From positions 1 through 64,000 of the IMG/VR virus record IMGVR_UViG_3300005613_000035: a stretch of 64,000 nucleotides of DNA. One strand, written 5' to 3'. Within the stretch, counting starts at the first letter, position 1; every line of letters begins with the position of its first letter. Under the pieces are notes generated by a model. It searched no databases. It worked only from the letters and a program-made list of their open reading frames with translations, and was not told the DNA's origin. This DNA comes from a virus. This document shows, piece after piece, positions 1 to 7,388 of this stretch. The translations under genes and the position numbers were made by a program.

Positions 1-1
1 A

Positions 2-697
2 AAACAAATGTTCAGACTCGATCCGAATGGAACCAAATATTGCCTTAAAATGGATGTAGAAAAATTTTATCCGTCTATCGATCACGTTATATTAAAACAA
101 ATTTTGGCCAAAAAAATTAAAGATCCAGACGTTTTGTGGTTGTTAGGAAAAATAATAGACTCTACTGATAGCGGTGTTCCTATTGGCAATTATTTAAGCC
201 AATATTTTGGCAATATCTATTTAAACAGTATGGATCATTGGATTAAAGAAAGTTTAAGGTGTCAATATTATATTCGATATTGTGATGATATGGTAATACT
301 GGCAGCAAATAAAAGTAAATTGCATGAAATTCGCAAAAAGATCGAAATTTATTTGATCAATAAATTAAATTTGACACTAAAATCTGATTGGCAAGTATTT
401 CCTGTGGGTATTCGTGGGATTGATTTTTTGGGATATAGGTTTTTCCCTGGATTTACATTGCTTAGAAAATCAACGGCGTTACAATTTAAGCGTAAAATGG
501 TGCGTCTAAAAACCCATTGGCAATATATGGAACCCATTAGCATTGTGAGCACGGTAATGAGTTATTATGGATGGATGAAGCATGCCAATTGCCTTAATTT
601 GTGGCATAGACATATTGATGAAAAGATCAAAAAGATTTTAGCACATGCGTGTGAAAAAGGTGGTTTTAATAATCCATTAGAAAAGAAACCTATATGA
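2..697 (+). CDS. Reverse transcriptase of diversity-generating-retroelement type (5' end cut by window edge)
   Basis: This copies an RNA template into cDNA; in a DGR the cDNA, mutated at template adenines, overwrites the 3' end of a target gene. The frame is open to the window edge; residues below count from the internal ATG at 8. Seen: motif A 'LKMDVEKFYPSID' (catalytic Asp about residue 16), 'VPIGNYLSQYFGN' (58-70), the catalytic box 'YCDD' (91-94) and 'FLGYRFF' (140-146). The IGxxxSQ form replaces the QGxxxSP of group II intron enzymes and is a known hallmark of DGR reverse transcriptases. No maturase or endonuclease domain follows. The fingers region is outside the window. The stop overlaps the next start by 4 bp. 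A related non-DGR phage RT is the main alternative. Confidence 0.85.
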   Translation, partial: KQMFRLDPNGTKYCLKMDVEKFYPSIDHVILKQILAKKIKDPDVLWLLGKIIDSTDSGVPIGNYLSQYFGNIYLNSMDHWIKESLRCQYYIRYCDDMVILAANKSKLHEIRKKIEIYLINKLNLTLKSDWQVFPVGIRGIDFLGYRFFPGFTLLRKSTALQFKRKMVRLKTHWQYMEPISIVSTVMSYYGWMKHANCLNLWHRHIDEKIKKILAHACEKGGFNNPLEKKPI

Positions 698-1014
698 CAA
701 TAGCATTAGCAGAAAAGCGAAAAAAATGTTTCTCGGACTTTGTTGCTGAACCTGCTGTATTGGATGGTGACAAGATTAAACTTGACTCTATTTTAAATCA
801 GGAGGTTGAAATTGTAGGATATCGTATTGGTGATACCCGTTATTCTAAAAACAAATCTGGAAAATATTTAACTTTGCAAATCAAAATAGGTTCAGAAGTT
901 AATATCGTATTTACTGGATCTGATGTATTAATAAAACAGATAGAAAAATATAAAGATGAAATTCCATTTTATACGACTATCAAAAAGATTAATAGATATT
1001 ATGCTTTAACATAG
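694..1014 (+). CDS. Small RT-partner protein, possibly OB-fold nucleic-acid binding
   Basis: 106 residues, start overlapping the RT stop in ATGA, so probably translationally coupled. No family is recognised with certainty. The N-terminal 20 residues are basic. From about residue 30 the chain looks all-beta ('LNQEVEIVGYRIGDTRYSK', 'KYLTLQIKIGSEVNIVFTG', 'IPFYTTIKKINRYY'), with a Ser/Lys-rich loop between strands, as in small single-strand-binding OB folds. DGRs usually encode an accessory protein (Avd or HRDC type) beside the RT; this resembles neither, so it may be a different accessory factor that binds template RNA or cDNA. That role is inferred from position and composition only. Confidence 0.7.
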   Translation: MTIALAEKRKKCFSDFVAEPAVLDGDKIKLDSILNQEVEIVGYRIGDTRYSKNKSGKYLTLQIKIGSEVNIVFTGSDVLIKQIEKYKDEIPFYTTIKKINRYYALT

Positions 1015-1025
1015 GAGGCCTAAAC

Positions 1026-1517
1026 ATGAAAAATAAACAAATAATAGTTATATTATCGTTAGTGTTAGCAGCATTGTGTTTAATGTTTTATGCCCATATT
1101 GCCTTTGCAAAAACAGCGGAATCTAAGACATCTCCTCCAACTCTTCAGCAGATTGCACCAGGAACATATTACTACAATTACAATATTGAAGAGATAGAAA
1201 AAACACCGGAGGGTGGTAAGCCTGAAACGTGGTATCAGTATAGCTATGTTATCATTGAGGGCAAGCCGTCCAAGAAGAAAGTTCTTGATGCTATCGCTGA
1301 AGCTGAGTCCAGCACAACCACGGAAGTAGTGGAGGGCATTGCTGCAGAACGAACTACAGCTCAAGAAAAATTAGCTGAAATATCAGCTATGAATTACACA
1401 CAAATTGATTCTTATATTGAGAATGTTTTCGGGAGTCTCAACACTGCTCAAAAGGCGAGTTTGAAGGAGCTGTATAAATCTGTGCTGGCGCTGATTAAGC
1501 AATTGGATTTAGAGTAA
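1026..1517 (+). CDS. Secreted protein of unknown function
   Basis: 163 residues beginning with a signal peptide: basic MKNKQ, a hydrophobic core (about 6-25) and a likely cut after 'HIAFA'. The start follows a strong Shine-Dalgarno AGGAGG at 1014-1019. The mature part has a Thr/Pro/Tyr-rich segment ('PGTYYYNYNIEEIEKTPEGG', then a 'YSYVIIEGKPSKKKVLDAI' stretch) followed by helical sequence with coiled-coil character to the C-terminus. The middle recalls the short tail-fibre-associated domains phages place after fibre genes, but I do not recognise a family. It follows the DGR genes with an 11-bp gap and probably shares their transcript. Confidence 0.75.
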   Translation: MKNKQIIVILSLVLAALCLMFYAHIAFAKTAESKTSPPTLQQIAPGTYYYNYNIEEIEKTPEGGKPETWYQYSYVIIEGKPSKKKVLDAIAEAESSTTTEVVEGIAAERTTAQEKLAEISAMNYTQIDSYIENVFGSLNTAQKASLKELYKSVLALIKQLDLE

Positions 1518-1532
1518 AAAACAAGGCAAATT

Positions 1533-1640
1533 ATGGAAATAACACCTGATTATGAGACGTTGGGTCATGAAATATCGTGTCTGTTAAGAGATAGAGATCG
1601 TGAAATTCAAACACTATACTATGAGGAAACCCTCAAATGA
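1533..1640 (+). CDS. Possible 35-residue protein
   Basis: A short acidic open frame (starts MEITPDYETLGHEI), 15 bp after the previous stop, with only a weak Shine-Dalgarno (AAGG at 1522-1525). Its stop overlaps the ATG at 1637 that opens a nine-codon frame, which looks like the broken start of the fibronectin-like remnant that follows. No homology is recognised. It could be a real small gene or part of the same decayed locus. Confidence 0.35.
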   Translation: MEITPDYETLGHEISCLLRDRDREIQTLYYEETLK

Positions 1641-1649
1641 AAAAACTAA

Positions 1650-1862
1650 ATACTTTGCCGGGCTGATGACGGGACGTGCTGTGAATGGATTTCCGGCGAT
1701 TTGAAGGACGGGAATCATGAGTGGTATCTAACTGCATTTGATGATTATAGTAATGAGTCAATACCATCAGAAACGGTTTCTATTGTTATAGATAACGTAG
1801 CACCAAACCAACCAGAAAATATAAATATTACACTAAATATTAATATAACTATAAAGAATTAA
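1650..1862 (+). pseudogene. Remnant of a fibronectin-type-III-like tail protein (3' end only)
   Basis: Between a stop at 1647-1649 and the stop at 1860 there is a 70-codon frame with no good start. Its translation reads as the last strand pairs of an FN3-like domain: 'HEWYLTAFDDYSNESIPSE', then 'TVSIVIDNVAP', then a short Asn/Ile tail. Such domains are common at the ends of phage tail proteins. An upstream ATG (1637) gives nine codons in another frame before a stop, so the 5' part appears deleted or frameshifted. The HNH gene follows directly, and a second fragment with a similar ending (IDNTAP) lies on its far side at 2340-2459. Confidence 0.6.
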
Positions 1863-1878
1863 GAATTTAAATAATAAA

Positions 1879-2367
1879 ATGGGAAGAACAAGAAGAACAT
1901 GGAGTGAAGTAATTGAAACTATATTGAGTAGAATCGTAGTAGAACCTGAATCCAACTGTTGGGTTTGGCAAGGTGCAAAACGTAATGGTGGTTATGGTAA
2001 CATAAAACATAGAGGGAAGTCCATTGCTACACATAGAACAATTTGGGAATATTATAATGGTCCTATACCTGATGGCATTCATGTGTTACATAAATGTGAT
2101 AATCCACCTTGTTGCAATCCTGACCACCTGTTCCTTGGTACTCATACTGATAATGTTAGAGATATGGATAATAAAGGAAGGCGTAGGACAGTATGTACTT
2201 ATGGGGAACAACATTACAAAACATCATTAACTCTTAAAGAAGCAATGGCTATTAAAAAAGATTCAAGATTCCAAAGATTAATTGCAAAAGATTATAGAAT
2301 TAGTGAGAGTACAGTAAGTCATATTAAAAATGGGTACACATGGAAACAACTAAGTTGTGTTTCTTAA
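1879..2367 (+). CDS. HNH homing-type endonuclease (HNH_3) with C-terminal helix-turn-helix
   Basis: 162 residues. HNH enzymes of this kind nick or cut DNA at a recognition site, often spreading their own gene. Seen: 'CWVWQGAKRNGGYG' near residue 28, the HNH core 'GIHVLHKCDNPPCCNPDHL' (about 73-91) followed by 'FLGTHTDNVRDMDNKGR', which is the typical HNH_3 layout with paired Cys and His. The C-terminus 'LIAKDYRISESTVSHIKNG' looks like a helix-turn-helix. No clear Shine-Dalgarno precedes the ATG. It is a free-standing gene between two remnants of a tail-like gene, which suggests it arrived as a mobile unit and split or replaced part of that locus. Confidence 0.9.
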   Translation: MGRTRRTWSEVIETILSRIVVEPESNCWVWQGAKRNGGYGNIKHRGKSIATHRTIWEYYNGPIPDGIHVLHKCDNPPCCNPDHLFLGTHTDNVRDMDNKGRRRTVCTYGEQHYKTSLTLKEAMAIKKDSRFQRLIAKDYRISESTVSHIKNGYTWKQLSCVS

Positions 2368-2459
2368 ACAATGGAAATATGATCGACAACACGGCCCCGG
2401 GTATGGTGATTGAATTGAGATTTAAGGGGACCCTTGACATTAATGTGAATTACAAATAA
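2340..2459 (+). pseudogene. 39-codon fragment, C-terminal end of an FN3-like tail protein
   Basis: The frame starts at an ATG inside the last codons of the HNH gene and runs to TAA at 2457. After about a dozen codons shared with the HNH 3' end in another frame it reads NMIDNTAPGMVIELRFKG and ends 'GTLDINVNYK'. This matches the ending of the upstream remnant (IDNVAP ... TLNINITIKN) in pattern. I read it as the far-side scar of the gene into which the HNH gene was inserted, or a second decayed copy. It could still be translated as a small peptide. Confidence 0.45.
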
Positions 2460-2494
2460 GATAAGATTAGCATTATTTTAGAAGGAGTGATTTA

Positions 2495-2827
2495 ATGGAT
2501 TGTCCAGATCCAGAATGCAGACTTGATTTGATTGAGCGGATTAACGGAAAAGTATCTAAGATGGTGCTTATTTCAGTAATGAGTGCAGTGCTTGCATTTG
2601 GCGGGGGATTTATTCTCTATGCAATGGCAGCTAATAAAAGTCAAACGAATAGTGTTGTAGAAAACAAGAGAGATATCACTATAATTCAAACTGATTTAAA
2701 GCATATCACAAAGGCACAAAACGAAATCAAGGCAACTGTTAAACGTATTGAAGAAAACCAGGTCACAAAAGAAATGATGCATGATATCATACAGGGGATG
2801 AGGGAAGGATCACAACATGGTAATTGA
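2495..2827 (+). CDS. Small membrane protein with coiled coil (holin/spanin-like, unassigned)
   Basis: 110 residues. A short polar N-terminus with two Cys ('MDCPDPECRLDLIERING'), one transmembrane segment at about 23-46 ('MVLISVMSAVLAFGGGFILY'), then a long helical coiled coil to the C-terminus ('VVENKRDITIIQTDLKHIT', 'IKATVKRIEENQV'). Shine-Dalgarno AAGGAG lies at 2482-2487. The layout resembles phage accessory-holin (XhlA-like) or inner-membrane spanin subunits, but the order (membrane helix first) fits neither perfectly. It overlaps the next gene by 11 bp. Confidence 0.75.
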   Translation: MDCPDPECRLDLIERINGKVSKMVLISVMSAVLAFGGGFILYAMAANKSQTNSVVENKRDITIIQTDLKHITKAQNEIKATVKRIEENQVTKEMMHDIIQGMREGSQHGN

Positions 2828-4193
2828 TGTAAATCCATTAATGATTAGTGCAAATGATTATTCAGGGACAGACAATGAAAGAATACAGAAGGCTATCAAT
2901 GATGCAGAGTCAATTGGTGGTACTGGGGATTCTGGTCTGATAGGCGGGAAAGTTCTAATACCTGCTGGTAAATGGTATGTTGAAAACTTACAAATAAAAG
3001 AGAGTATCATGTTAGAAGGGGAAGGTGATGGTACTATCTTGTATGGTATGGATAAGAATAAAAGTATTATTTCCATACATTCGGGTGGTGCTCATTATCC
3101 AACAGGAAAGACAACCATACAAAATATGGTATTAGCTTATCCTAACGGTGCAGAATATGGAGTTCCAACAATTTATGTTGCAGGATCTACAGACAAAACC
3201 CGACAATATAATGCCTTCTCAAAGTTTAATAATCTACAAATCCTAAACGCCAGTGTTGGTATACATTTTTATAGAGCAGCATTGTGGTCAGTAGAGGGTT
3301 GCAATTTTGGTGGGTTTTCAATGTATGGCATACACGTTGAAAATTACGCAAACTCTGATAATGGTGATCAAAGTATTTATGGATGTTGCAGATTTCACGG
3401 CAATCTTGGCTCTCTGGCGAGTGTGTTTTACGAATCTGGTGGAGGTCTTAAAATAATTGGGAATAAGTTTTATGGTAATGCAAAGAATAGCCTATGGTTA
3501 CATGGAGAAGAGAGGGCCGATGAAGGTGATAAAGGTAGTGGGGGACTTAATTCTTGGCTAGTAACTGGAAACAGTTTTGAAGGAACGCCTGAAACCGAGC
3601 ATAGTATTTTAATACAAAAGGTTGATTCTGTTATAAATGTTGGTACGATTACAGGGAATGAAATTCAGCATGGAATTTGTATTGACGGAAATCATCCTTC
3701 AGATGTTAGAAACATCCTTATATCAAGTAACAATATGGCAAGCTCCTCAAACAACAGAGTGCCCAAGTCAGCTATAGATATAAGGGGAGCAATGAGAATA
3801 ACTATAAGTTCAAACCACTTTGCACCTTCTGGATCAATAGATACAGGAATTACTATTGATAAAGCCAGCTCAAAAGAAATATCAGTTCTTTCAAATGCTT
3901 TCTTTGGATTTGCGGAAGATAAGAAAGTTGTGGGTTCAGTTGAACCTGTTTGGTGCAAGGGTGACATACTGATTGAAGGCATTTATAAAGCGAAAGGGCA
4001 GGCACCTGGATTCTGGTTAGAGGAAATTGGGGGTTCAGGCGCTTATTTTGTATTGAATCAGGATTGGTTTCAGGTACAACGACGAGCTTTAGGGTTCGGT
4101 GCTTACGAGACTTCACCTATTTTTATTAATATTAAAGCTCCAAGTGCTTCATTACATATTGGGGAGACGGGTCATATCGTAGAGGAGGAATAG
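2817..4193 (+). CDS. Right-handed beta-helix (pectate-lyase-like) tail spike or depolymerase
   Basis: 458 residues. The N-terminus 'NERIQKAINDAESIGG', then 'GGKVLIPAGKWYVENLQIK', is the classic opening of phage Pectate_lyase_3 proteins, where a short helix caps a parallel beta-helix. Irregular repeats rich in Asn, Gly and Ile/Val follow through about residue 370 (for example 'IGNKFYGNAKNSLWL', 'SNNMASSSNN'), then a compact C-terminal domain. Such proteins bind or degrade host polysaccharide as trimeric spikes. No signal peptide is present. The gene overlaps its upstream neighbour, and small membrane proteins follow it. Catalytic residues cannot be assigned from sequence alone. Confidence 0.85.
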   Translation: MVIDVNPLMISANDYSGTDNERIQKAINDAESIGGTGDSGLIGGKVLIPAGKWYVENLQIKESIMLEGEGDGTILYGMDKNKSIISIHSGGAHYPTGKTTIQNMVLAYPNGAEYGVPTIYVAGSTDKTRQYNAFSKFNNLQILNASVGIHFYRAALWSVEGCNFGGFSMYGIHVENYANSDNGDQSIYGCCRFHGNLGSLASVFYESGGGLKIIGNKFYGNAKNSLWLHGEERADEGDKGSGGLNSWLVTGNSFEGTPETEHSILIQKVDSVINVGTITGNEIQHGICIDGNHPSDVRNILISSNNMASSSNNRVPKSAIDIRGAMRITISSNHFAPSGSIDTGITIDKASSKEISVLSNAFFGFAEDKKVVGSVEPVWCKGDILIEGIYKAKGQAPGFWLEEIGGSGAYFVLNQDWFQVQRRALGFGAYETSPIFINIKAPSASLHIGETGHIVEEE

Positions 4194-4194
4194 T

Positions 4195-4362
4195 ATGGAC
4201 TGGAAAAATACAATTGACGAAATGGTCCTGGGGTTAGCGATGATGGTTATTTCTTTAGCCGCTATTGTAGTTCTTGGCAAAGAAAGCGTGCCTATTGTAA
4301 CACCAGCAATAACTGCATATGGTATGTATTTAACAAATCGAAAAAAACCAAATGGGGAATAA
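4195..4362 (+). CDS. 55-residue membrane protein, candidate holin
   Basis: Preceded by a strong Shine-Dalgarno (AGAGGAGG at 4181-4188, inside the end of the spike gene). It reads 'MDWKNTIDEMVLGLAMMVIS' and has a hydrophobic stretch at about 10-27, a GKESVP turn, a second hydrophobic stretch at about 33-46 and a basic tail 'TNRKKPNGE'. Two membrane segments and a charged end are typical of class II holins. It sits among other small membrane and secreted genes. The holin role is inferred from topology and place. Confidence 0.7.
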   Translation: MDWKNTIDEMVLGLAMMVISLAAIVVLGKESVPIVTPAITAYGMYLTNRKKPNGE

Positions 4363-4375
4363 AGGAGATAGTAAA

Positions 4376-4891
4376 ATGAAAAAATTATTTTCATTAGTGT
4401 TAGTTATGTTTTTTGTAGCTTGTGGTGGCTCTGGAGTTAGTATTTTAGATGATAAAATAAAAGTTTGTGATAATATTCCAGAGGGTAGTTATTCTGTAAT
4501 ATGTGACATTTCCGATGAAATAGGTAGGAGTCCTGAAGATGCTGCCAAGATTTTAAGAATGTCAAATATTGCCGGGTTAGCATCCAATGTTTATACTGCA
4601 CAGCAAGCATTAGATTTTATTAAAGGAATTAAAGGTGACTTACAGGAAGCACAGGGGCTTGAAGGTGGCTTGCTATACTCTGTTATGATTGAATATGTGA
4701 ATGAAAAATATAGTAAATTACCAGATAAAGTAAAACTTTCAATAGCTTTGGCAAGAGAATTTATAGATTTCGACATCAATCTTGTTCCTACTATAAATCT
4801 ACCATTGTCAGATTATGATTTTGAAATGCTTTACATGCATCTTGACGATCAGATTGCTATTGTATCACCGTTTTTGTTATTGATACTATAA
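4376..4891 (+). CDS. Lipoprotein of unknown function
   Basis: 171 residues from the ATG at 4376, chosen over an in-frame ATG at 4352 because AAAGGAGATAG lies just upstream and the shorter form begins with a proper signal sequence: 'MKKLFSLVLVMFFVACGG', with the lipobox VAC putting the lipidated Cys near residue 16. The mature protein is mostly helical with no recognised domain. In a phage lysis neighbourhood, a lipoprotein could be an outer-membrane spanin partner, but it is longer than usual for that; superinfection exclusion is another common role for phage lipoproteins. Confidence 0.8.
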   Translation: MKKLFSLVLVMFFVACGGSGVSILDDKIKVCDNIPEGSYSVICDISDEIGRSPEDAAKILRMSNIAGLASNVYTAQQALDFIKGIKGDLQEAQGLEGGLLYSVMIEYVNEKYSKLPDKVKLSIALAREFIDFDINLVPTINLPLSDYDFEMLYMHLDDQIAIVSPFLLLIL

Positions 4892-4905
4892 AAGGAAGGT
4901 GAACA

Positions 4906-5211
4906 ATGAAGAGACTAATTTTAATAACTACTATCCTGCTTTTTCTTAGTTCATTTGTGTATGCTGAAAATTCATACAAAGTTATAACTGATACGGATAC
5001 TGTGGATGATATTAGTAATGTTGAGGTTGAAGTAACTACAACTACAGAAAAAAAGATGGTTCAAACGCTTTCTGATATTGATAGGCAGATAGCTAAACAA
5101 CAGGAAAGAATTCTGAAATTACAGAAAACCCTTGAGTACTATGAAGAATTGCGGTTAGATATTGAAGCTGAAGCTAAAAAGGTTAAGTTAAAAGCTAAAA
5201 ACCAGGAGTGA
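4906..5211 (+). CDS. Secreted or membrane-anchored coiled-coil protein (spanin-like candidate)
   Basis: 101 residues. N-terminal signal or anchor 'MKRLILITTILLFLSSFVYA', a Thr/Val-rich linker ('VEVEVTTTTEKKM'), then a heptad-patterned helix ('LSDIDRQIAKQQERILKLQK', followed by 'TLEYYEELRLDIEAEAKK') with a Lys-rich end. Shine-Dalgarno AAGGAAGG is at 4891-4898. If the N-terminus stays in the membrane this has the shape of an i-spanin, with the preceding lipoprotein as possible partner. No family is recognised. Confidence 0.75.
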   Translation: MKRLILITTILLFLSSFVYAENSYKVITDTDTVDDISNVEVEVTTTTEKKMVQTLSDIDRQIAKQQERILKLQKTLEYYEELRLDIEAEAKKVKLKAKNQE

Positions 5212-5229
5212 TGCTAAAGGAAAAAATTC

Positions 5230-6723
5230 ATGATAGATAGTGTTAAAGAAAAGCTAAAAGGCAAGAAAGTAGCTATTTCAGGACATTGGGGAGAGCTTGG
5301 TTGGTTCTTACAATATTACCAACCTCATATGAGGTTTTCAAAGTTTAATAAGTATAAGGATTACGAATTTGTAATTGTTACGGATATGAATAAGCATCCT
5401 TTTATTGAAGACTTTGTAAGTTTTACAATAGGGATGCCGGATTGGTTTTATGATTTAGGACTTGATAGAGATTGTAATGAAGCGGTATTGCCAAATTCAG
5501 AACCTGGATCTTTAACACCTCCTAATGTGTATAGCAGTTTAATTCTTTTTATGAAAGAACTTTGTTCAGAATGTGAAGAATATGAAATGTTGATGCCGTT
5601 AAGAGGGTGTAGCTTCTTAAATAACTTTCAGGGAAAAACGTATTGCAAATATAATAAGGTTAAAGGTATTAGGTCTGACAGACCAATAATTGTTGTTATG
5701 CCTCGTAAGAGGGTGAGAGCACCAAATAGGAACGTACCTGAATTTATTTGGTATGAACTTGTAGAAAAACTTAAAGAAACCTTTTTAGTTATAATTGCTG
5801 GATCTCCTTCTGGAGCATGCCTTCAAAACTACGAGTCTGAAAATGTAGTAAATATTATAAATGTAAAGGACAATATTGAATTAACACTTAAGTACTTAAA
5901 ATCAGCAGTTTGTTCTGTATCGAGTCAGAGTGGTGGTACACATATTAGTTTACTTGCTGTCTGTCCTACATATATTATAGGGCATGAAAAGGATAGGCAC
6001 ACAGTTGAACTTAACAGATTTAATACACCAACTTCGTTTAGGCATGTTCTTGATTATAGAGCTATAGATGCTGATACTATAGTATTAGATTTGCAACAGT
6101 TTATTACAGCTCTTATGCATGAAGGTTGGGTACGAGATGAAATAAACAGACCTTCCTTAAGAACGTTAAGGGATAATAAAGATTTAGTGGGTGTTGAAAT
6201 AGGGGTAGATGCTGGACTTAATTCTTTAAACATGCTTGAAAGCTTGGATATAAAGAAGCTGTACTTGATAGATCCCTATGTATTATACAGAAATTTACTT
6301 AATATTGGTTGTAATGTTTCTGAAGAGCAATGTGTGAAGTTAGAAAAGGAAGCTCATGAACGTTTAAAAGGGTATGAGGATAAAATAGTTTGGGTTAGAG
6401 ATTTATCTGAGAATGCATATGATAAGTTGCCTGACGAACTTGACTTTGTGTATATAGACGGGAACCATAGATACGAGTATGTAAAAAGGGATTTAAAGCT
6501 ATACTATCCAAAAGTAAAGTGTGGTGGTTTAATAGGATGCCACGATTATGATTATCCAGAAACTAAGAAAGGTATTGATGAGTTCTTTGAAGGTTTAAAT
6601 TTAAAAGTTAATTGTATGCGTTGTTCTGATAATCATGATAGAATAGATGCTTGGGTTGTAAAGCCTACATCGTTTGATGAAATTATTATGGATGATGTTG
6701 TAAAACTTAAAGAGTTAATTTAA
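5230..6723 (+). CDS. Fusion of a GT9-like glycosyltransferase and a class I methyltransferase
   Basis: 497 residues, two domains. Residues about 1-300 look like a GT-B glycosyltransferase of the heptosyltransferase (GT9) type, with 'PIIVVMPRKRVRAPNR' before the second half and 'SVSSQSGGTHISLLAVCPTY' as donor-site-like sequence. Residues 319-497 form a Methyltransf_24-type S-adenosylmethionine domain: motif I 'VGVEIGVDAG', 'LYLIDP' (344-349), 'FVYIDGNHRYEYV' (406-418) and 'GCHDYD' (436-441). The C-terminal domain closely resembles the separate protein at 14401-14940. One polypeptide could thus add and methylate a sugar. The acceptor is unknown. First gene of the glycan block. Confidence 0.85.
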   Translation: MIDSVKEKLKGKKVAISGHWGELGWFLQYYQPHMRFSKFNKYKDYEFVIVTDMNKHPFIEDFVSFTIGMPDWFYDLGLDRDCNEAVLPNSEPGSLTPPNVYSSLILFMKELCSECEEYEMLMPLRGCSFLNNFQGKTYCKYNKVKGIRSDRPIIVVMPRKRVRAPNRNVPEFIWYELVEKLKETFLVIIAGSPSGACLQNYESENVVNIINVKDNIELTLKYLKSAVCSVSSQSGGTHISLLAVCPTYIIGHEKDRHTVELNRFNTPTSFRHVLDYRAIDADTIVLDLQQFITALMHEGWVRDEINRPSLRTLRDNKDLVGVEIGVDAGLNSLNMLESLDIKKLYLIDPYVLYRNLLNIGCNVSEEQCVKLEKEAHERLKGYEDKIVWVRDLSENAYDKLPDELDFVYIDGNHRYEYVKRDLKLYYPKVKCGGLIGCHDYDYPETKKGIDEFFEGLNLKVNCMRCSDNHDRIDAWVVKPTSFDEIIMDDVVKLKELI

Positions 6724-6788
6724 TGGTTTATGTTCCTTACTGCCAATTAAATGAGAGAATTATCTAAAAGATATTTTGGGGAATTATA

Positions 6789-7388
6789 ATGATACTTCAT
6801 CCAGATTTTACATTTGTACATTTACAAAAAACTGGTGGTAGTTTTGTAGAGGACTTTTTACTAAATAATATTGTAGGCTGTAAGCAAGTTCTGCCGAGAC
6901 ATGTACCTGCAAGAGCTGCTCCTAAAGATATATTTAAGTTTGGTTGTGTTAGAAATCCTTTTGATTGGTATGTTTCTTTGTGGGCATCACATAAGGATGA
7001 GCCAGCCTTTTTTGAAGAAATTATGGATATGGATTTTAAGAAGTTTATGTATAAAACGTTTAATAAAAAATCTGGTATACTACATGATGTGGATTTTGAT
7101 GTATTAACTAATTTAAATATAGGTATGTATACTTATAGATACATGAGGAGTTTTTATTCTTTAGATGGTACATTTTTGTTGAATGCTGTTATAGATATGC
7201 CTTTTATTAAAGAAGGTTTGACAAGAGTTCTTGACTTAAATGAACAACAAATTAATAATTTGAATAGTAAAGCTAAAGTAAATACGTCAGATCATGATGA
7301 TTACAGAACTTATTATGATGACGAATTAATTAAGTTAGTTGAGGAGCGGGATATGTCTATCCTGGATCATTATAATTATGAATTTTAA
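6789..7388 (+). CDS. Sulfotransferase (PAPS-dependent family), copy 1
   Basis: 199 residues. Family members move sulfate from PAPS to sugar or other hydroxyls. Seen: the 5'-phosphosulfate loop 'FVHLQKTGGSFVE' (9-21) and the 3'-phosphate box 'VRNPFDWYVSLW' (54-65), both in the expected order. It closely resembles the protein at 8433-9140, including the ends ('HYNYEF' here, 'HNNYEF' there). The next gene starts inside that last codon run, at an ATG in another frame. It is shorter than many sulfotransferases but keeps both binding motifs. The acceptor is unknown; the surrounding glycosyltransferases suggest a glycan. Confidence 0.85.
   Translation: MILHPDFTFVHLQKTGGSFVEDFLLNNIVGCKQVLPRHVPARAAPKDIFKFGCVRNPFDWYVSLWASHKDEPAFFEEIMDMDFKKFMYKTFNKKSGILHDVDFDVLTNLNIGMYTYRYMRSFYSLDGTFLLNAVIDMPFIKEGLTRVLDLNEQQINNLNSKAKVNTSDHDDYRTYYDDELIKLVEERDMSILDHYNYEF

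Noticed and set aside
1650-1862. Template repeat of the DGR
   Set aside because: It is a gene remnant downstream of two other genes, and no matching variable copy was found in the window.
4352-4375. Earlier ATG for the lipoprotein gene
   Set aside because: It would bury the signal peptide and the Shine-Dalgarno; the start at 4376 fits both.
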